From positions 1 through 64,000 of the forward strand of contig CAZPIO010000004.1 in NCBI GenBank assembly GCA_964586235.1: 64,000 bases of DNA. Direction: 5' to 3'. The notes under the pieces are model-generated. The model was not told the DNA's origin. It did no database searches and saw only the letters and a list, made by a program, of their open reading frames with translations. Positions 16,770 to 24,441 of the stretch are shown here, piece after piece. This DNA comes from JAUCQB01 sp964586235 (GTDB taxonomy: Bacteria; Planctomycetota; Phycisphaerae; UBA1845; PWPN01). Each line of letters begins with the position of its first letter. Position 1 is the first letter of the stretch. Position numbers and translations under genes: made by a program.

Positions 16770-17431
16770 CTTGGGACACCTCGCGTTTGGAGGAGCTGCA
16801 TGCGCTCCCGATGATGGACGGACCGCGTTTTACGCGCTGAAACCGGCTCTTGCCGACTGCCCGCGCAACAACAACGACAGCGGGGCGCCGCGCCGACCGG
16901 AACTGACTGGCCACCCGATTGACGCGCTTCGGGCCTGCCCCGCTGTCGTTTACAGGATGTTGCGCGAAGGCTTCCCGAAGCAGGGCGTCGATGGCCAATC
17001 TCAGCCCGGCGGATGTCAGTCCCGCGGCCAGTCCCCGGTTCGTGAATCCGTGATGAAACGCATCGCGCACAGCCTGTCGTTTGTTGGGTGTGCTGAGGGT
17101 TCAGAGATGAACCACGCGGCGTCGAGAGCCGGTGATCAAGGTCGCCAGATACGGCGCGCACGCTCCACGTAGCCATGGGGTGGCCTCCCACGGCTTCGAC
17201 CGGACGGTGTGCTGGTCGAGAGCCCGAAGTCTCTTTAGTCGATCGCCCGCGCACATCCTGAGCGCGCCAGCACTTCACTGGCTGCGCCCCCGCGGGCTGA
17301 GTCATCTTCAACTAACATTCAAACAAAAAACGCAGTCGACGGGCTCGCTCGGACAGACGCGAGCACTTCCGCCGGGAATTCCACCCACGCGGCCGCTCGC
17401 TTCGCCGTCGCGGATATACCTCGGCGGTCTT
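16770..17431 (-). other. Long untranslated leader candidate of the hydrogenase/Etf operon
   Basis: I see no convincing gene in these ~660 bases. Open frames exist but none has family motifs or a good start. One minus-strand frame beginning at 17070 has fairly high third-position GC (LAAGLTSAGLRLAIDALLRE) and may be a decayed coding fragment; it would run on into the HdrCB-like gene in another frame. The stretch contains a 105-nt inverted repeat (16862-16966), a small perfect hairpin (17098-17113, GGTTCA-GAGA-TGAACC) and, on the minus strand, a T6 run at about 17325. The best promoter lies at its far end (17448-17476), so the operon mRNA may have a leader of about 660 nt. Confidence 0.45.
16862..16966. 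repeat. 105-nt inverted repeat in the operon leader, possible structured RNA
   Basis: The left arm is 16862-16870 plus 16873-16886 and the right arm is 16937-16950 plus 16958-16966. The inner 14 bp (AACGACAGCGGGGC / GCCCCGCTGTCGTT) and the outer 9 bp (CGCGCAACA / TGTTGCGCG) are both perfect, separated by a small asymmetric bulge. The 50-base loop can form at least one more stem on the minus strand (CCCGA...TCGGG). It ends 93 bases before the first start codon of the hydrogenase operon. It may be a cis-regulatory RNA, an attenuator or the remnant of a small mobile element. Confidence 0.7.
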
Positions 17432-17447
17432 CGTGAAATCTTTCACA
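17432..17447. promoter_or_regulatory. CRP/FNR-like palindrome at the transcription start
   Basis: On the minus strand the site reads TGTGA-N6-TCACG, one base from the CRP/FNR-type consensus TGTGA-N6-TCACA; the core GTGAAA-TC-TTTCAC is a perfect palindrome. It begins one base after the -10 box of the promoter at 17448-17476, so it covers the predicted +1, a position typical of a repressor site. The regulator is not known. Confidence 0.5.
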
Positions 17448-17949
17448 AATATACAGCATAACCCGCATGCATGCAAGCCAAAAGCAATAGTACGTTTTCG
17501 CCATTTAGCAGTGGATGCTTGAACCGGGTCTGAGATATATCCTCGGGGCGTGCCGGCCGGACAACCGCGGTTCCATCGAACGAGAGGCTTATACCTTGTT
17601 CCGCCCCTCGATCATCGCAATTCGTGACCATGGCGTGCCTGAAGGCAAACAGGCCGGTCAACATGGATGCCCGGGCTCGGGTGCACAGACAGCAGTTCGT
17701 GTAGGCGTTGATAAAGCGGACGCCCTCACCGGCCAAACGGTCGATGTTGGGCGTCCGACAGGTCAAATTGCCGTTGCAGCCCGGCGTGTTGACGCGAAGC
17801 TGATCTACGCCAATCCAGAGAACGTTCGGGCGAGCGGCGCTGGAGGCCGTGCCGGCCGCCAACAACGCACCCGGAGACGCAAGAGGTACAAGTGCGGCGA
17901 TGACCGGCCACAGCAGCCGCCAAGCCGCCTTTGTCCTCGTCTGTCTCAA
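17443..17949 (-). pseudogene. Truncated sulfatase (N-terminal remnant)
   Basis: The frame gives 168 residues, but only about the first 110 look like a sulfatase: signal peptide (to ~residue 32), PNVLWIGVDQLRVNTPGCNG, TPNIDRLAGEGVRFINAYTNCCLCTRARASMLTGL. Intact formylglycine sulfatases are about 450-550 residues, so most of the protein is missing. The active-site motif reads Cys-Thr-Arg-Ala-Arg rather than Cys-x-Pro-Ser/Ala-Arg. After TNCDDRG (around 17620) the sequence turns AT-richer and stops resembling the family. It starts with TTG overlapping the TGA of the upstream Gfo/Idh gene (TTGA), so it was once translationally coupled. The break coincides with the AT-rich promoter region of the hydrogenase operon. 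Confidence 0.75.
17448..17476 (-). promoter_or_regulatory. Sigma-70-type promoter facing the hydrogenase/Etf operon
   Basis: On the minus strand: -35 TTGCAT (17471-17476), a 17-bp spacer, -10 TATATT (17448-17453). It lies in an AT-rich island at the truncated end of the sulfatase remnant and points to the operon starting at 16769. A self-complementary 10-mer, GCATGCATGC (17465-17474), overlaps the -35. Confidence 0.55.
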
Positions 17950-19337
17950 TACTCGCGGTTTGTCTTCCGTCCGGGCATCGGCACCGGGTACTTGCCGTCC
18001 GCATCCGGCTGCAGCGGGGCGGGCGAATCCTCCGTCAGCTTGTCGAGCCCCGGCGCAAACTCGTGATCCGAGTTGAGTATCTGCTCGTAGGTGATCTCCC
18101 GCCCGGTATGAGCGGCCATGCGGCCGAGAGAGGTTACCAGGCTGGCCTCGACGCCGCGTTTCACTTCGTTGTACGGCTTGTCATTGCGGATGGCGCCTAT
18201 CAGGTCGGTCCATTCATTCTGGTAGGGGCCTTCATCGCCCGGCAGGTTCTTGGATTCCCAGATCTTGTCTGCGTCTTTCATGCTCAGGCCCTTGTAGAGG
18301 CTGGAGGGGGCTCCGCAGTCGCCGCCCTTGGAGGCGATTCCCGAGCCCTTGGTGCCGTGCAGGTAACTCGCATAGGGTTCGCTGCAACCGGGTATGCACC
18401 GGCCGTCGAAGATGAACTTGGTCCCGTCGGCGTATGTGTATTCCACCCCGTAGCTGTCGAAGTTCTGGTCCACGTACGGCACGCCCTTGTCGTTGGTCTT
18501 GTAGTGGCGGCCGCCCACCCCCTGGGCCTTCACCGGCCAGGCATTCTTGATCCATCCCAGGTGATCGATGATGTGGATGTTGAAGTCGCTGAAGCCTCCG
18601 CCGCCGGACCACAGGAAGCTGTGGAAACGCTGAATCTGGTACATCAGGTGGCTGATGCCTTCGGGCTTGGGCGTGGAGGCGAAGCTGCCGATCAACCCGG
18701 CCATGCGATAGCCCCGCTGAAGTACGATGTCTCCGATCTCACCGTCATGCACGCGTTTGGCCAGTTGCTCCAAGTGCCGGCTGTGCCGGGACATCAGCCC
18801 CACGCCCACCTTGAGGTTCTTCTTCTCCGCCGCCTCACCCAGCGCGAACATCCGCCTTGACGTGGGGCCATCCACGGTCACCGGCTTTTCCATGAAGACG
18901 TTCAGGCCCTTCTCGATCGCATAGGTGAAATGAACCCAGCGGAAGGCCGGCGGCGTGGCGAAAATGGCCACGTCGCCCGGCTTGAGACAGTCCATCGCCT
19001 TCTTGTAGGCATCGAAACCGAGGAAGCGGCGATCGGCCGGAACGTCCACCTTGTCGGCGTGTTGCTTGCTCAAACCATCGTACGAGCCCTTGAGCCGGTT
19101 CTCGAACACGTCGGCCATGGCCACCAGCTTGACAGACGCACCCTTGACGCCGAATGCGTCTCTGACCGCACCGCCGCCCCGACCACCACAGCCGATCAGG
19201 GCCAACTGGATGGTGTCGCTGCCGGCGGCGTGGACGGACGGAACGGCCGCCCCCGCCAGAGCCGATACCGCGGCAATCCGACCGGATGTCTTCAGGAATT
19301 CACGTCGTGACGTTGTGTCTCGGGGAGTTTCGTTCAT
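17946..19337 (-). CDS. Gfo/Idh/MocA oxidoreductase, TAT-exported
   Basis: A 463-residue protein. The N-terminus TSRREFLKTSGRIAAVSALAGAA is a twin-arginine signal, so the enzyme is folded with cofactor and exported. The Rossmann motif LALIGCGGRGGGAV binds NAD(P); NVFMEKPVTVDG holds the catalytic-type EKP motif, and FSDFNIHIIDHLGW is the active-site His region of the C-terminal domain. Members oxidise or reduce sugars and inositols; the substrate cannot be predicted. Start ATG 19337 has GGAGG about 9 bases upstream; a longer frame from 19448 crosses the promoter and is rejected. It overlaps the sulfatase remnant by 4 bp. Paralogues are at 37585 and 45622. Confidence 0.9.
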   Translation of the reverse strand: MNETPRDTTSRREFLKTSGRIAAVSALAGAAVPSVHAAGSDTIQLALIGCGGRGGGAVRDAFGVKGASVKLVAMADVFENRLKGSYDGLSKQHADKVDVPADRRFLGFDAYKKAMDCLKPGDVAIFATPPAFRWVHFTYAIEKGLNVFMEKPVTVDGPTSRRMFALGEAAEKKNLKVGVGLMSRHSRHLEQLAKRVHDGEIGDIVLQRGYRMAGLIGSFASTPKPEGISHLMYQIQRFHSFLWSGGGGFSDFNIHIIDHLGWIKNAWPVKAQGVGGRHYKTNDKGVPYVDQNFDSYGVEYTYADGTKFIFDGRCIPGCSEPYASYLHGTKGSGIASKGGDCGAPSSLYKGLSMKDADKIWESKNLPGDEGPYQNEWTDLIGAIRNDKPYNEVKRGVEASLVTSLGRMAAHTGREITYEQILNSDHEFAPGLDKLTEDSPAPLQPDADGKYPVPMPGRKTNREY

Positions 19338-19379
19338 GGCAGGCCTCCATAAATGAGTTAACAAACATTGACCGCCGGG

Positions 19380-19406
19380 ATTATAACCGTGGGTTCGGTG
19401 ATGCAA
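19380..19406 (-). promoter_or_regulatory. Promoter upstream of the Gfo/Idh gene
   Basis: On the minus strand: -35 TTGCAT (19401-19406) and a perfect -10 TATAAT (19380-19385) with a short 15-bp spacer, about 42 bases before the ATG at 19337. It uses the same -35 hexamer as the promoter at 17471-17476. Confidence 0.45.
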
Positions 19407-19457
19407 TAGCGCGGAGCGCCGTGGTTGTGTTCGCGGGGTCCATGACACACTGGGGGA

Positions 19458-19522
19458 CTTGTAGGAGCGGTCTCCGACCGCGCCTTTGCTTCCGAATCGG
19501 GCTCAGAGAGCCCTCCTACAAG
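19458..19522. repeat. 65-bp palindromic repeat element
   Basis: The ends are a perfect 10-bp inverted repeat (CTTGTAGGAG / CTCCTACAAG). Inside are two more perfect hairpins: CGGTC-TCC-GACCG (19468-19480) and GGGCTC-AGA-GAGCCC (19499-19513). The TGTAGGAGCGG-type end looks like a widespread REP-type repeat; that resemblance is from memory and needs a search. It lies between the FGGY kinase stop and the Gfo/Idh promoter. Confidence 0.7.
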
Positions 19523-19535
19523 GATTCAGTTGCAT

Positions 19536-19553
19536 GGTCCGCCAGGGCGGACC
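19536..19553. terminator. Perfect hairpin abutting the FGGY kinase stop codon
   Basis: GGTCCGCC-AG-GGCGGACC forms an 8-bp perfect stem with a 2-base loop, directly after the TAG at 19554-19556 on the minus strand. No T-tract follows, so a strong intrinsic terminator is not certain; it may protect the mRNA 3' end. It may also be a REP-type unit paired with the element at 19458. Confidence 0.5.
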
Positions 19554-21047
19554 CTACAGCCTCCGCAGCAGGGCATGCGTGGCGGGGAGCAACTCGTGGT
19601 ACACCCCCAGGCGTTCCTGGTAGACCCGGTGCCGACTGGGGCAAGGCTCGAAAACGCGATCGTGCTCGACAAAGCGCGAGACGGCCTCGGCCGGGGAGGC
19701 GAACACCCCCGTTGACAATCCGGCCAGGATGGCGGCCCCGACCAGACTCGCCTCGGTGACGCGCGGACGAATGAACGGAACGCCGAAGATGTCAGCCTTG
19801 ATCTGAAGCCAGCGGTCCGACCTCGCGCCGCCGCCGGTGGCGACAAACTGGGTCGTATCGGCCCCGAGCCGGTTCAACGCCTGAATGCTCTCGACGAAGT
19901 AGAAGGTCACACCCTCCATGATGGCCTTGAGGATCTCACCCCGAGTGGTGTCAGTCCGAAGGCCCATGATGAGCCCGCGGGCATCTGAAACCAGTCGCGG
20001 GCAGACGGCTGGCTCGAAGTAGGGCAGGACCAGCAGGCGCGTCGGCTCGTCGGGCATCTCCTCGTTGAGCATCGCGTAGAGGTCCATGCCCTCGGGGGGC
20101 CGGTCGGCGGCCGCGAACGTGTCGCGGAACCATTTCACGAGCGTCCCGGCCTGGTTGAAGATGAATGAGACATAAAGGTCGGGGAGAAGGTGGTGCTCGA
20201 TGTTCAAACCGGCTTCAAGCATCCGCAGCGGATCCTCGACCTTGGAGTAAGCGGGCGTCAGGCACTCGAACGAGCCGATCCCGCAGACGGCCTGGCCCGG
20301 CGCAATCACCCCGCTGCCGAGCGCGTTGCAGCACTGATCGTGACCGCCCGCCACGACCGTCACCCCATCACGCAGGCCAAGGTCCGCGGCGGCCTGGCGG
20401 GAGATCGTTCCCAGCACCGTGCCGCCGGGAACCACGCGTCCGAGACGCCGGCGGTCGATGCCGCTCCATTGCAGAAGCGGCTCCGACCAGTCGTTCCGTG
20501 CCAGATCGAACAGCAGGGTACGGTTGGCGAGCGAGTTGCACGCGATCGGCTCGCAGCCGAGCATGAACGGGACGAGATCACCCCACAGCAGGAAGTAGTC
20601 GGCCTGCTCAAACACCGCCGGCTCATGGTCGCGCAGCCAGAGCAGCTTGGGCAGCGAATACTGTGGGCCGAGCGTGTTCGGGTTGATCGCGTAGAAGGTT
20701 CGATCGTCAAACGATTGCCGCAGGCGGTCAATGTACTCGGCCCCGCGGGCATCGATGCACAGGATGCTCGATGCGAGAATCTCGTGATGCCGGGTCACCG
20801 GGACCATCGCCTCGCCCAGCGAGCTGAAGGACACCGCCGAGACCGGGTCACCGCCTGCTGTCTGGGCAACCTGCCGGATCACACCCCGGACAGCCTGCCA
20901 TACGGCTCGGCTGTCGAGTTCCGCAAGCCCGGGAGCCGGATGCAGCGTCTGATACTCGCGATAGGCCAACGTCAGGCAGCGCCCATCTTCCGTGAAGGCC
21001 GCGGCCTTGCATCCCGTCGTGCCGATATCCACGCCGAGCAGGCTCAC
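19554..21047 (-). CDS. FGGY-family carbohydrate kinase (fuculo-/xylulokinase-like)
   Basis: A 497-residue protein. The N-terminal ATP-fold motif LLGVDIGTTGCKAAAF and the C-terminal adenosine motif VATGGGARSDRWLQIKADIFG are clear; VVAGGHDQCCNALGSG is the central hinge motif with the catalytic Asp. FGGY kinases phosphorylate ketoses or polyols in the cytoplasm. I set the start at GTG 21047 because it overlaps the TGA of the isomerase gene (GTGA), a coupled start; the frame upstream to 21101 lies within the isomerase. Beside a FucI-like isomerase it most likely phosphorylates that enzyme's ketose product (for example L-fuculose or L-rhamnulose), but the exact sugar is not determined. Confidence 0.88.
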   Translation of the reverse strand: MSLLGVDIGTTGCKAAAFTEDGRCLTLAYREYQTLHPAPGLAELDSRAVWQAVRGVIRQVAQTAGGDPVSAVSFSSLGEAMVPVTRHHEILASSILCIDARGAEYIDRLRQSFDDRTFYAINPNTLGPQYSLPKLLWLRDHEPAVFEQADYFLLWGDLVPFMLGCEPIACNSLANRTLLFDLARNDWSEPLLQWSGIDRRRLGRVVPGGTVLGTISRQAAADLGLRDGVTVVAGGHDQCCNALGSGVIAPGQAVCGIGSFECLTPAYSKVEDPLRMLEAGLNIEHHLLPDLYVSFIFNQAGTLVKWFRDTFAAADRPPEGMDLYAMLNEEMPDEPTRLLVLPYFEPAVCPRLVSDARGLIMGLRTDTTRGEILKAIMEGVTFYFVESIQALNRLGADTTQFVATGGGARSDRWLQIKADIFGVPFIRPRVTEASLVGAAILAGLSTGVFASPAEAVSRFVEHDRVFEPCPSRHRVYQERLGVYHELLPATHALLRRL

Positions 21048-22444
21048 AGGTCGATCACCTCGTATCGCAGGTAGCGGATCAACGCCTCTCGCAAGACGCA
21101 AGCGACCTTGCCGAAAGTCAGGCTGACGTGGTGGCGATACCCGCCGTATCCGATCCGTTTGAGCTTCTGCTGGAGGCCGTCGATACGGGCAACACCCGCG
21201 CAGCCGAAGAAATCCTCGGGGATCGGGTCCGCGGTGATCTCACCCTGGTCGACGTAGAAAGTCAGCCTGCCCGCGTCCGTCTTGCAGCTTGCGTAGGTCA
21301 TCGGGCTCGGTGCAATGCGCCCGACGTTGGGGCCCCAGCCGCAGCCGGCCCCGAGGGCCCTGGCGAGCATCGGATGATCGACGACCTGCCCCTTGCCGTT
21401 CATCAGCGACTGCGGAACCGGCCCACAGTGGAACAGGATGCACTTGTCAGGCTCGTCGCCGTAGTTGTTGTTCCAGTCGAGGCAGGCGGCCGGTCCAGCC
21501 GACGCCAGCGAAAGGGCGTACATCGCGATGGCGTTGCACACGTCCACCTCGCACGCCGCGGGGATAAGACGGTCGTTCATTTCGCTCATCAGGACACACG
21601 GTGCGACCTTGAGTTCCTGCTCGAGTTCCAGCCAGCAGCGGATGGCGAGGGCCTGGAGCGAGAATTCCTCAACGATCTCGTCGAGCACCACGCCCAATTT
21701 CGCCAGCGTGTCGAACGACTCCTCGGGAGCGCCCTTCCAGCGGGTGTACTCCCGGAGTCGCCGGGCTTTCTCCCGGCAGCGGGTATCCGCCGTGGGCAGG
21801 CTGCGCACGCGCTGAATGACCGTGCTCAGGTCAAGCGTTTCCGTGGTGATTCCGTAGCCTTGCAGGGCGAGCTCGTCGAACCGGACCGTCTTGAACGGGG
21901 TGGTGCGGGCACCGACCGCGCCGACCGCCATTCGGCGCATGCCGCTGCAGACGCGGCAGACGGCCGCGAACTCATGAAGGTGGCGGGCGAACTCCTCCGA
22001 TCGCGGGTGGACGGTGTGGGGCGCAAGAGCGGTGAACGGGATGTGGTACTGGCAGAACACGTCCATGATGGAGAGCTTGCCGCAGAAGGCGTCGCGGCGC
22101 TGCGCCGGCCCCATCTGATCGAACTGATCGGGATAGGCCTGCACGAGGATGGGCACGTGGGCGTCGTGAAGGGCGGCCACGGCGCCGTTCTCGTCCCCGA
22201 AATTGGGCAGGCAGAGGATCACCCCGTCTAACTTGCCGCGGTTATCCTCGAGAAAACGGGCATACTTGCGTCCATCCTCGACGGATTCGACCGCTCCGTG
22301 AGCCGTGGCGGCCGCATCCATCATCAGCGGGCGATAGCCCAACTGCGTGACGCGCTCCTCCATCTCCTCCCGCGCCTTGGCGATCAGCGACTCGGGGAAG
22401 AATCCGCGATTGCCGAAGAACAGAGCGAACGTGGCTGCTTGCAT
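21044..22444 (-). CDS. L-fucose/L-arabinose-isomerase-like sugar isomerase
   Basis: A 466-residue protein of the FucI/AraA fold, interconverting an aldose and a ketose with a divalent metal. The N-terminal domain has DGVILCLPNFGDENGAVAAL; the metal-site region is PCVLMSEMNDRLIPAACEVDVCNAIAMYAL, with Glu in SEMN and in CEVDV as candidate ligands, and HCGPVP later in the chain. Start ATG 22444 lies 2 bp after the upstream stop (TAG at 22447-22449) and has GGAAGG nearby; the longer frame to 22459 lies in the upstream gene. Together with the kinase and the GH29 fucosidase at 1761 an L-fucose route is plausible, but the isomerase resembles FucI only at family level. Confidence 0.82.
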   Translation of the reverse strand: MQAATFALFFGNRGFFPESLIAKAREEMEERVTQLGYRPLMMDAAATAHGAVESVEDGRKYARFLEDNRGKLDGVILCLPNFGDENGAVAALHDAHVPILVQAYPDQFDQMGPAQRRDAFCGKLSIMDVFCQYHIPFTALAPHTVHPRSEEFARHLHEFAAVCRVCSGMRRMAVGAVGARTTPFKTVRFDELALQGYGITTETLDLSTVIQRVRSLPTADTRCREKARRLREYTRWKGAPEESFDTLAKLGVVLDEIVEEFSLQALAIRCWLELEQELKVAPCVLMSEMNDRLIPAACEVDVCNAIAMYALSLASAGPAACLDWNNNYGDEPDKCILFHCGPVPQSLMNGKGQVVDHPMLARALGAGCGWGPNVGRIAPSPMTYASCKTDAGRLTFYVDQGEITADPIPEDFFGCAGVARIDGLQQKLKRIGYGGYRHHVSLTFGKVACVLREALIRYLRYEVIDL

Positions 22445-22446
22445 GT

Positions 22447-24132
22447 CTAATCCTTCCAAACCTCGGTCGCCGTTCGGGCGATCCTTTCGTACACGTTTTT
22501 CGCCTCACGATACACGGCTTGAACCTCCGAGCGATCCTGCTCGGAAGCGTACCGCTTCGGCCGGTTACTGATTTCGAGAATGCGATCGATCCAGCGGATC
22601 ATATACTCGGCGTCTTTCTTGGACGCCGTTGGCTTCTTGTCAACAGTGATGTACACCGGGCTGGTGTGTGCCTGGTGCAGGCTTCCGTCGGCGCACTTGA
22701 ACAGTGCCCGGGCCGCCACCCAGCCGCTCCGCTTCGGTTCCAGCGTGCCCCAGAGGGTCGCCTCCAGCTCCGGCGATGCAGGTCGGTGGGCCAAGCGATG
22801 CTCCTTGAACACCTCCCCGTTGCTGATCAATTGCACGCACTCGATCGGCTGAATACTGCACAGGTTTGCCTGAACGCGAATCATAGGGAGCAAGGCTTCC
22901 TCGCTTTGTGAAGACCACTCGATGGTTGCCCCGCAGCCCTCGCCGTTCACCGTCAGAATCAGCATCGGCCCGGTGGTCGCGAACGTCCGCCCGGCCCGGA
23001 TGGCCTTGAGCAGGTTCGCCTCGCTGAGAGGTCCGTCCAGCTTTGCGTACGTCCGGCTGTACCCGAGCGGAACCGGCATCACTCCGATGGCCGACCCGCC
23101 CGAAGCCGCCAGCCGAAAACCGCAGTTCAGCCAGCGGTAATAGATCTCATTCGTGCGCATGAGCATCTCGCTCGTGCCCCAGTCCCTCTTCTCCTCTTCG
23201 AGATCCGTCCCGATCATCCCCCAGCCCATGCGAAACGTCTTGTCGCGGTGATAGTGGTTGTGGCACAACTGCACGCAGTCGAACAGCCCCAGGGCGGCGC
23301 CGACCACGTTCTCGGCCCACAGGCTCTTGTCCGTGTCGATCACACAGTCGGGCGAGGTCTTCTTGGCCATACGGCACAGCACAGCGTCGCACGGATAGGT
23401 GTTGTCATGCCGGGGCACATACACCGGCTTGGCCAGCCCGAACATCAGCGGCGCGCCCACCGACGTGAACGGCTCCCCGTCGCCCGGGGCGATCCGTTCG
23501 ATCTCCTCGTTGTTCAGCGTCACCAGGTGCCCGGCATCGGCGCGAACGCTTGGCCCACCGGGCCAGTCTGGCCAACCCTCGTGCCAGTCGTTCCAGTACG
23601 AGAACGCCGGCAGCCAGTTCACGTCATCGGCCAGCGCAAGCTGCTTGAGGACCCGAATGTTTTCGGCGAACCTCTCAGGCTTCAGGATGCGCCGATCCTC
23701 CAGGATGTAGTGAGCGTGCAGATCGGCAGAGTACCAACCCTCTTTTGTCATATCGACCCATCTGTGGAGGGAGATGGTCACTTCCGCAGAGCGGTCCTGT
23801 TCAACGAGGACGGTCTCGTCAACCGGGATACACTCCTTGCCCCGCTCGACGTGGATGACCACCTTGCCGGCGGGGACCTCGATGGTGAATCGTCCGTTGC
23901 AGGTGAAGCTCTTGTCCCGGTCGTAAGGCGTACACTCCGGCGTGGCCGGCTTGAACAGCCGCTTCCCGGAAGCGTCCACCCATGCCCGACACGGCAGGAG
24001 GTGGTCGCTTCCGGCCTCTCGCACGGTTGCCGAGACCGTCCCGGTTCCCGCTTGCGGCTCACCGGCTTGGACAAGAGAGCTCGGCATCTCCAGCATGATC
24101 CCGCACACCGTCAGAATCGCGATGTATCTCAT
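22447..24132 (-). CDS. Secreted CehA/McbA-type PHP metallohydrolase
   Basis: A 561-residue protein with a signal peptide (cleavage near residue 23, VQA-GEP). A beta-sandwich region (residues ~30-125) with VPAGKVVIHVERGKE is followed by the CehA/McbA metal-binding hydrolase domain: WYSADLHAHYILEDRR, CVQLCHNHYHRD and AIRAGRTFATTGPMLILTVNG near residue 400. The fold is PHP-like with clustered His/Asp ligands. Characterised relatives hydrolyse carbamates or esters; in polysaccharide clusters the substrate is unknown. First gene of the isomerase-kinase group, with a 2-bp gap to the isomerase. It is paralogous to the 728-residue protein at 39100-41286. GGAGG lies 11 bp upstream of the ATG. Confidence 0.82.
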   Translation of the reverse strand: MRYIAILTVCGIMLEMPSSLVQAGEPQAGTGTVSATVREAGSDHLLPCRAWVDASGKRLFKPATPECTPYDRDKSFTCNGRFTIEVPAGKVVIHVERGKECIPVDETVLVEQDRSAEVTISLHRWVDMTKEGWYSADLHAHYILEDRRILKPERFAENIRVLKQLALADDVNWLPAFSYWNDWHEGWPDWPGGPSVRADAGHLVTLNNEEIERIAPGDGEPFTSVGAPLMFGLAKPVYVPRHDNTYPCDAVLCRMAKKTSPDCVIDTDKSLWAENVVGAALGLFDCVQLCHNHYHRDKTFRMGWGMIGTDLEEEKRDWGTSEMLMRTNEIYYRWLNCGFRLAASGGSAIGVMPVPLGYSRTYAKLDGPLSEANLLKAIRAGRTFATTGPMLILTVNGEGCGATIEWSSQSEEALLPMIRVQANLCSIQPIECVQLISNGEVFKEHRLAHRPASPELEATLWGTLEPKRSGWVAARALFKCADGSLHQAHTSPVYITVDKKPTASKKDAEYMIRWIDRILEISNRPKRYASEQDRSEVQAVYREAKNVYERIARTATEVWKD

Positions 24133-24441
24133 AACAGCACGGTGTCCTCCACAGGGCAGGGCTTACACCCGATCCGACCGACGCCGATCCGGCCGTCATT
24201 CACGGCATGACCGACGATGGCAGCTCCCTCTTCACACGGCAGGTATTGTAAGCGCGAAGCGGCTGACGGCGAATAGGAGAACAAGAATGGCATGGCCGAA
24301 CCGCGAAGGGTGGCATGGCCAAGCCCCGGCTTGCCGGGGCGCCGCCATGTCTTGAGCGCCAACGTCACAACCGGCGAGTATGAGTGTAGGTCTGCGCTCC
24401 GCCATTTGAGGTTTCAGTCTCACGAGGCTACCTTGAATCTC
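24133..24441. other. Divergent intergenic region with a hairpin
   Basis: The 309 bases between two divergent genes hold no convincing gene. They include the perfect hairpin CCCCGGC-TT-GCCGGGG (24324-24339), flanked by GGCATGGCC-type half repeats, and one weak -10-like TATTGT at 24244-24249. An open + frame from 24292 joins the next gene in frame but has no coding character. Confidence 0.5.

Noticed and set aside
16770..17070. Minus-strand coding fragment beginning at 17070
   Set aside because: Third-position GC is fairly high, but there is no ribosome-binding site or family motif, and it would overlap the HdrCB-like gene for 600 bases in another frame.
17281..17345. Minus-strand intrinsic terminator at the T6 run
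   Set aside because: The T-run is present, but the only stem upstream (CTCGC...GCGAG) is short and about 10 bases away.
17319..17504. 61-codon minus-strand frame (MAKTYYCFWLACM...)
   Set aside because: It spans the promoter and palindrome at 17432-17476 and has no homology signal I can see.
19338..19448. Upstream extension of the first Gfo/Idh protein
   Set aside because: It crosses a TATAAT promoter; the TAT signal and GGAGG fix the start at 19337.
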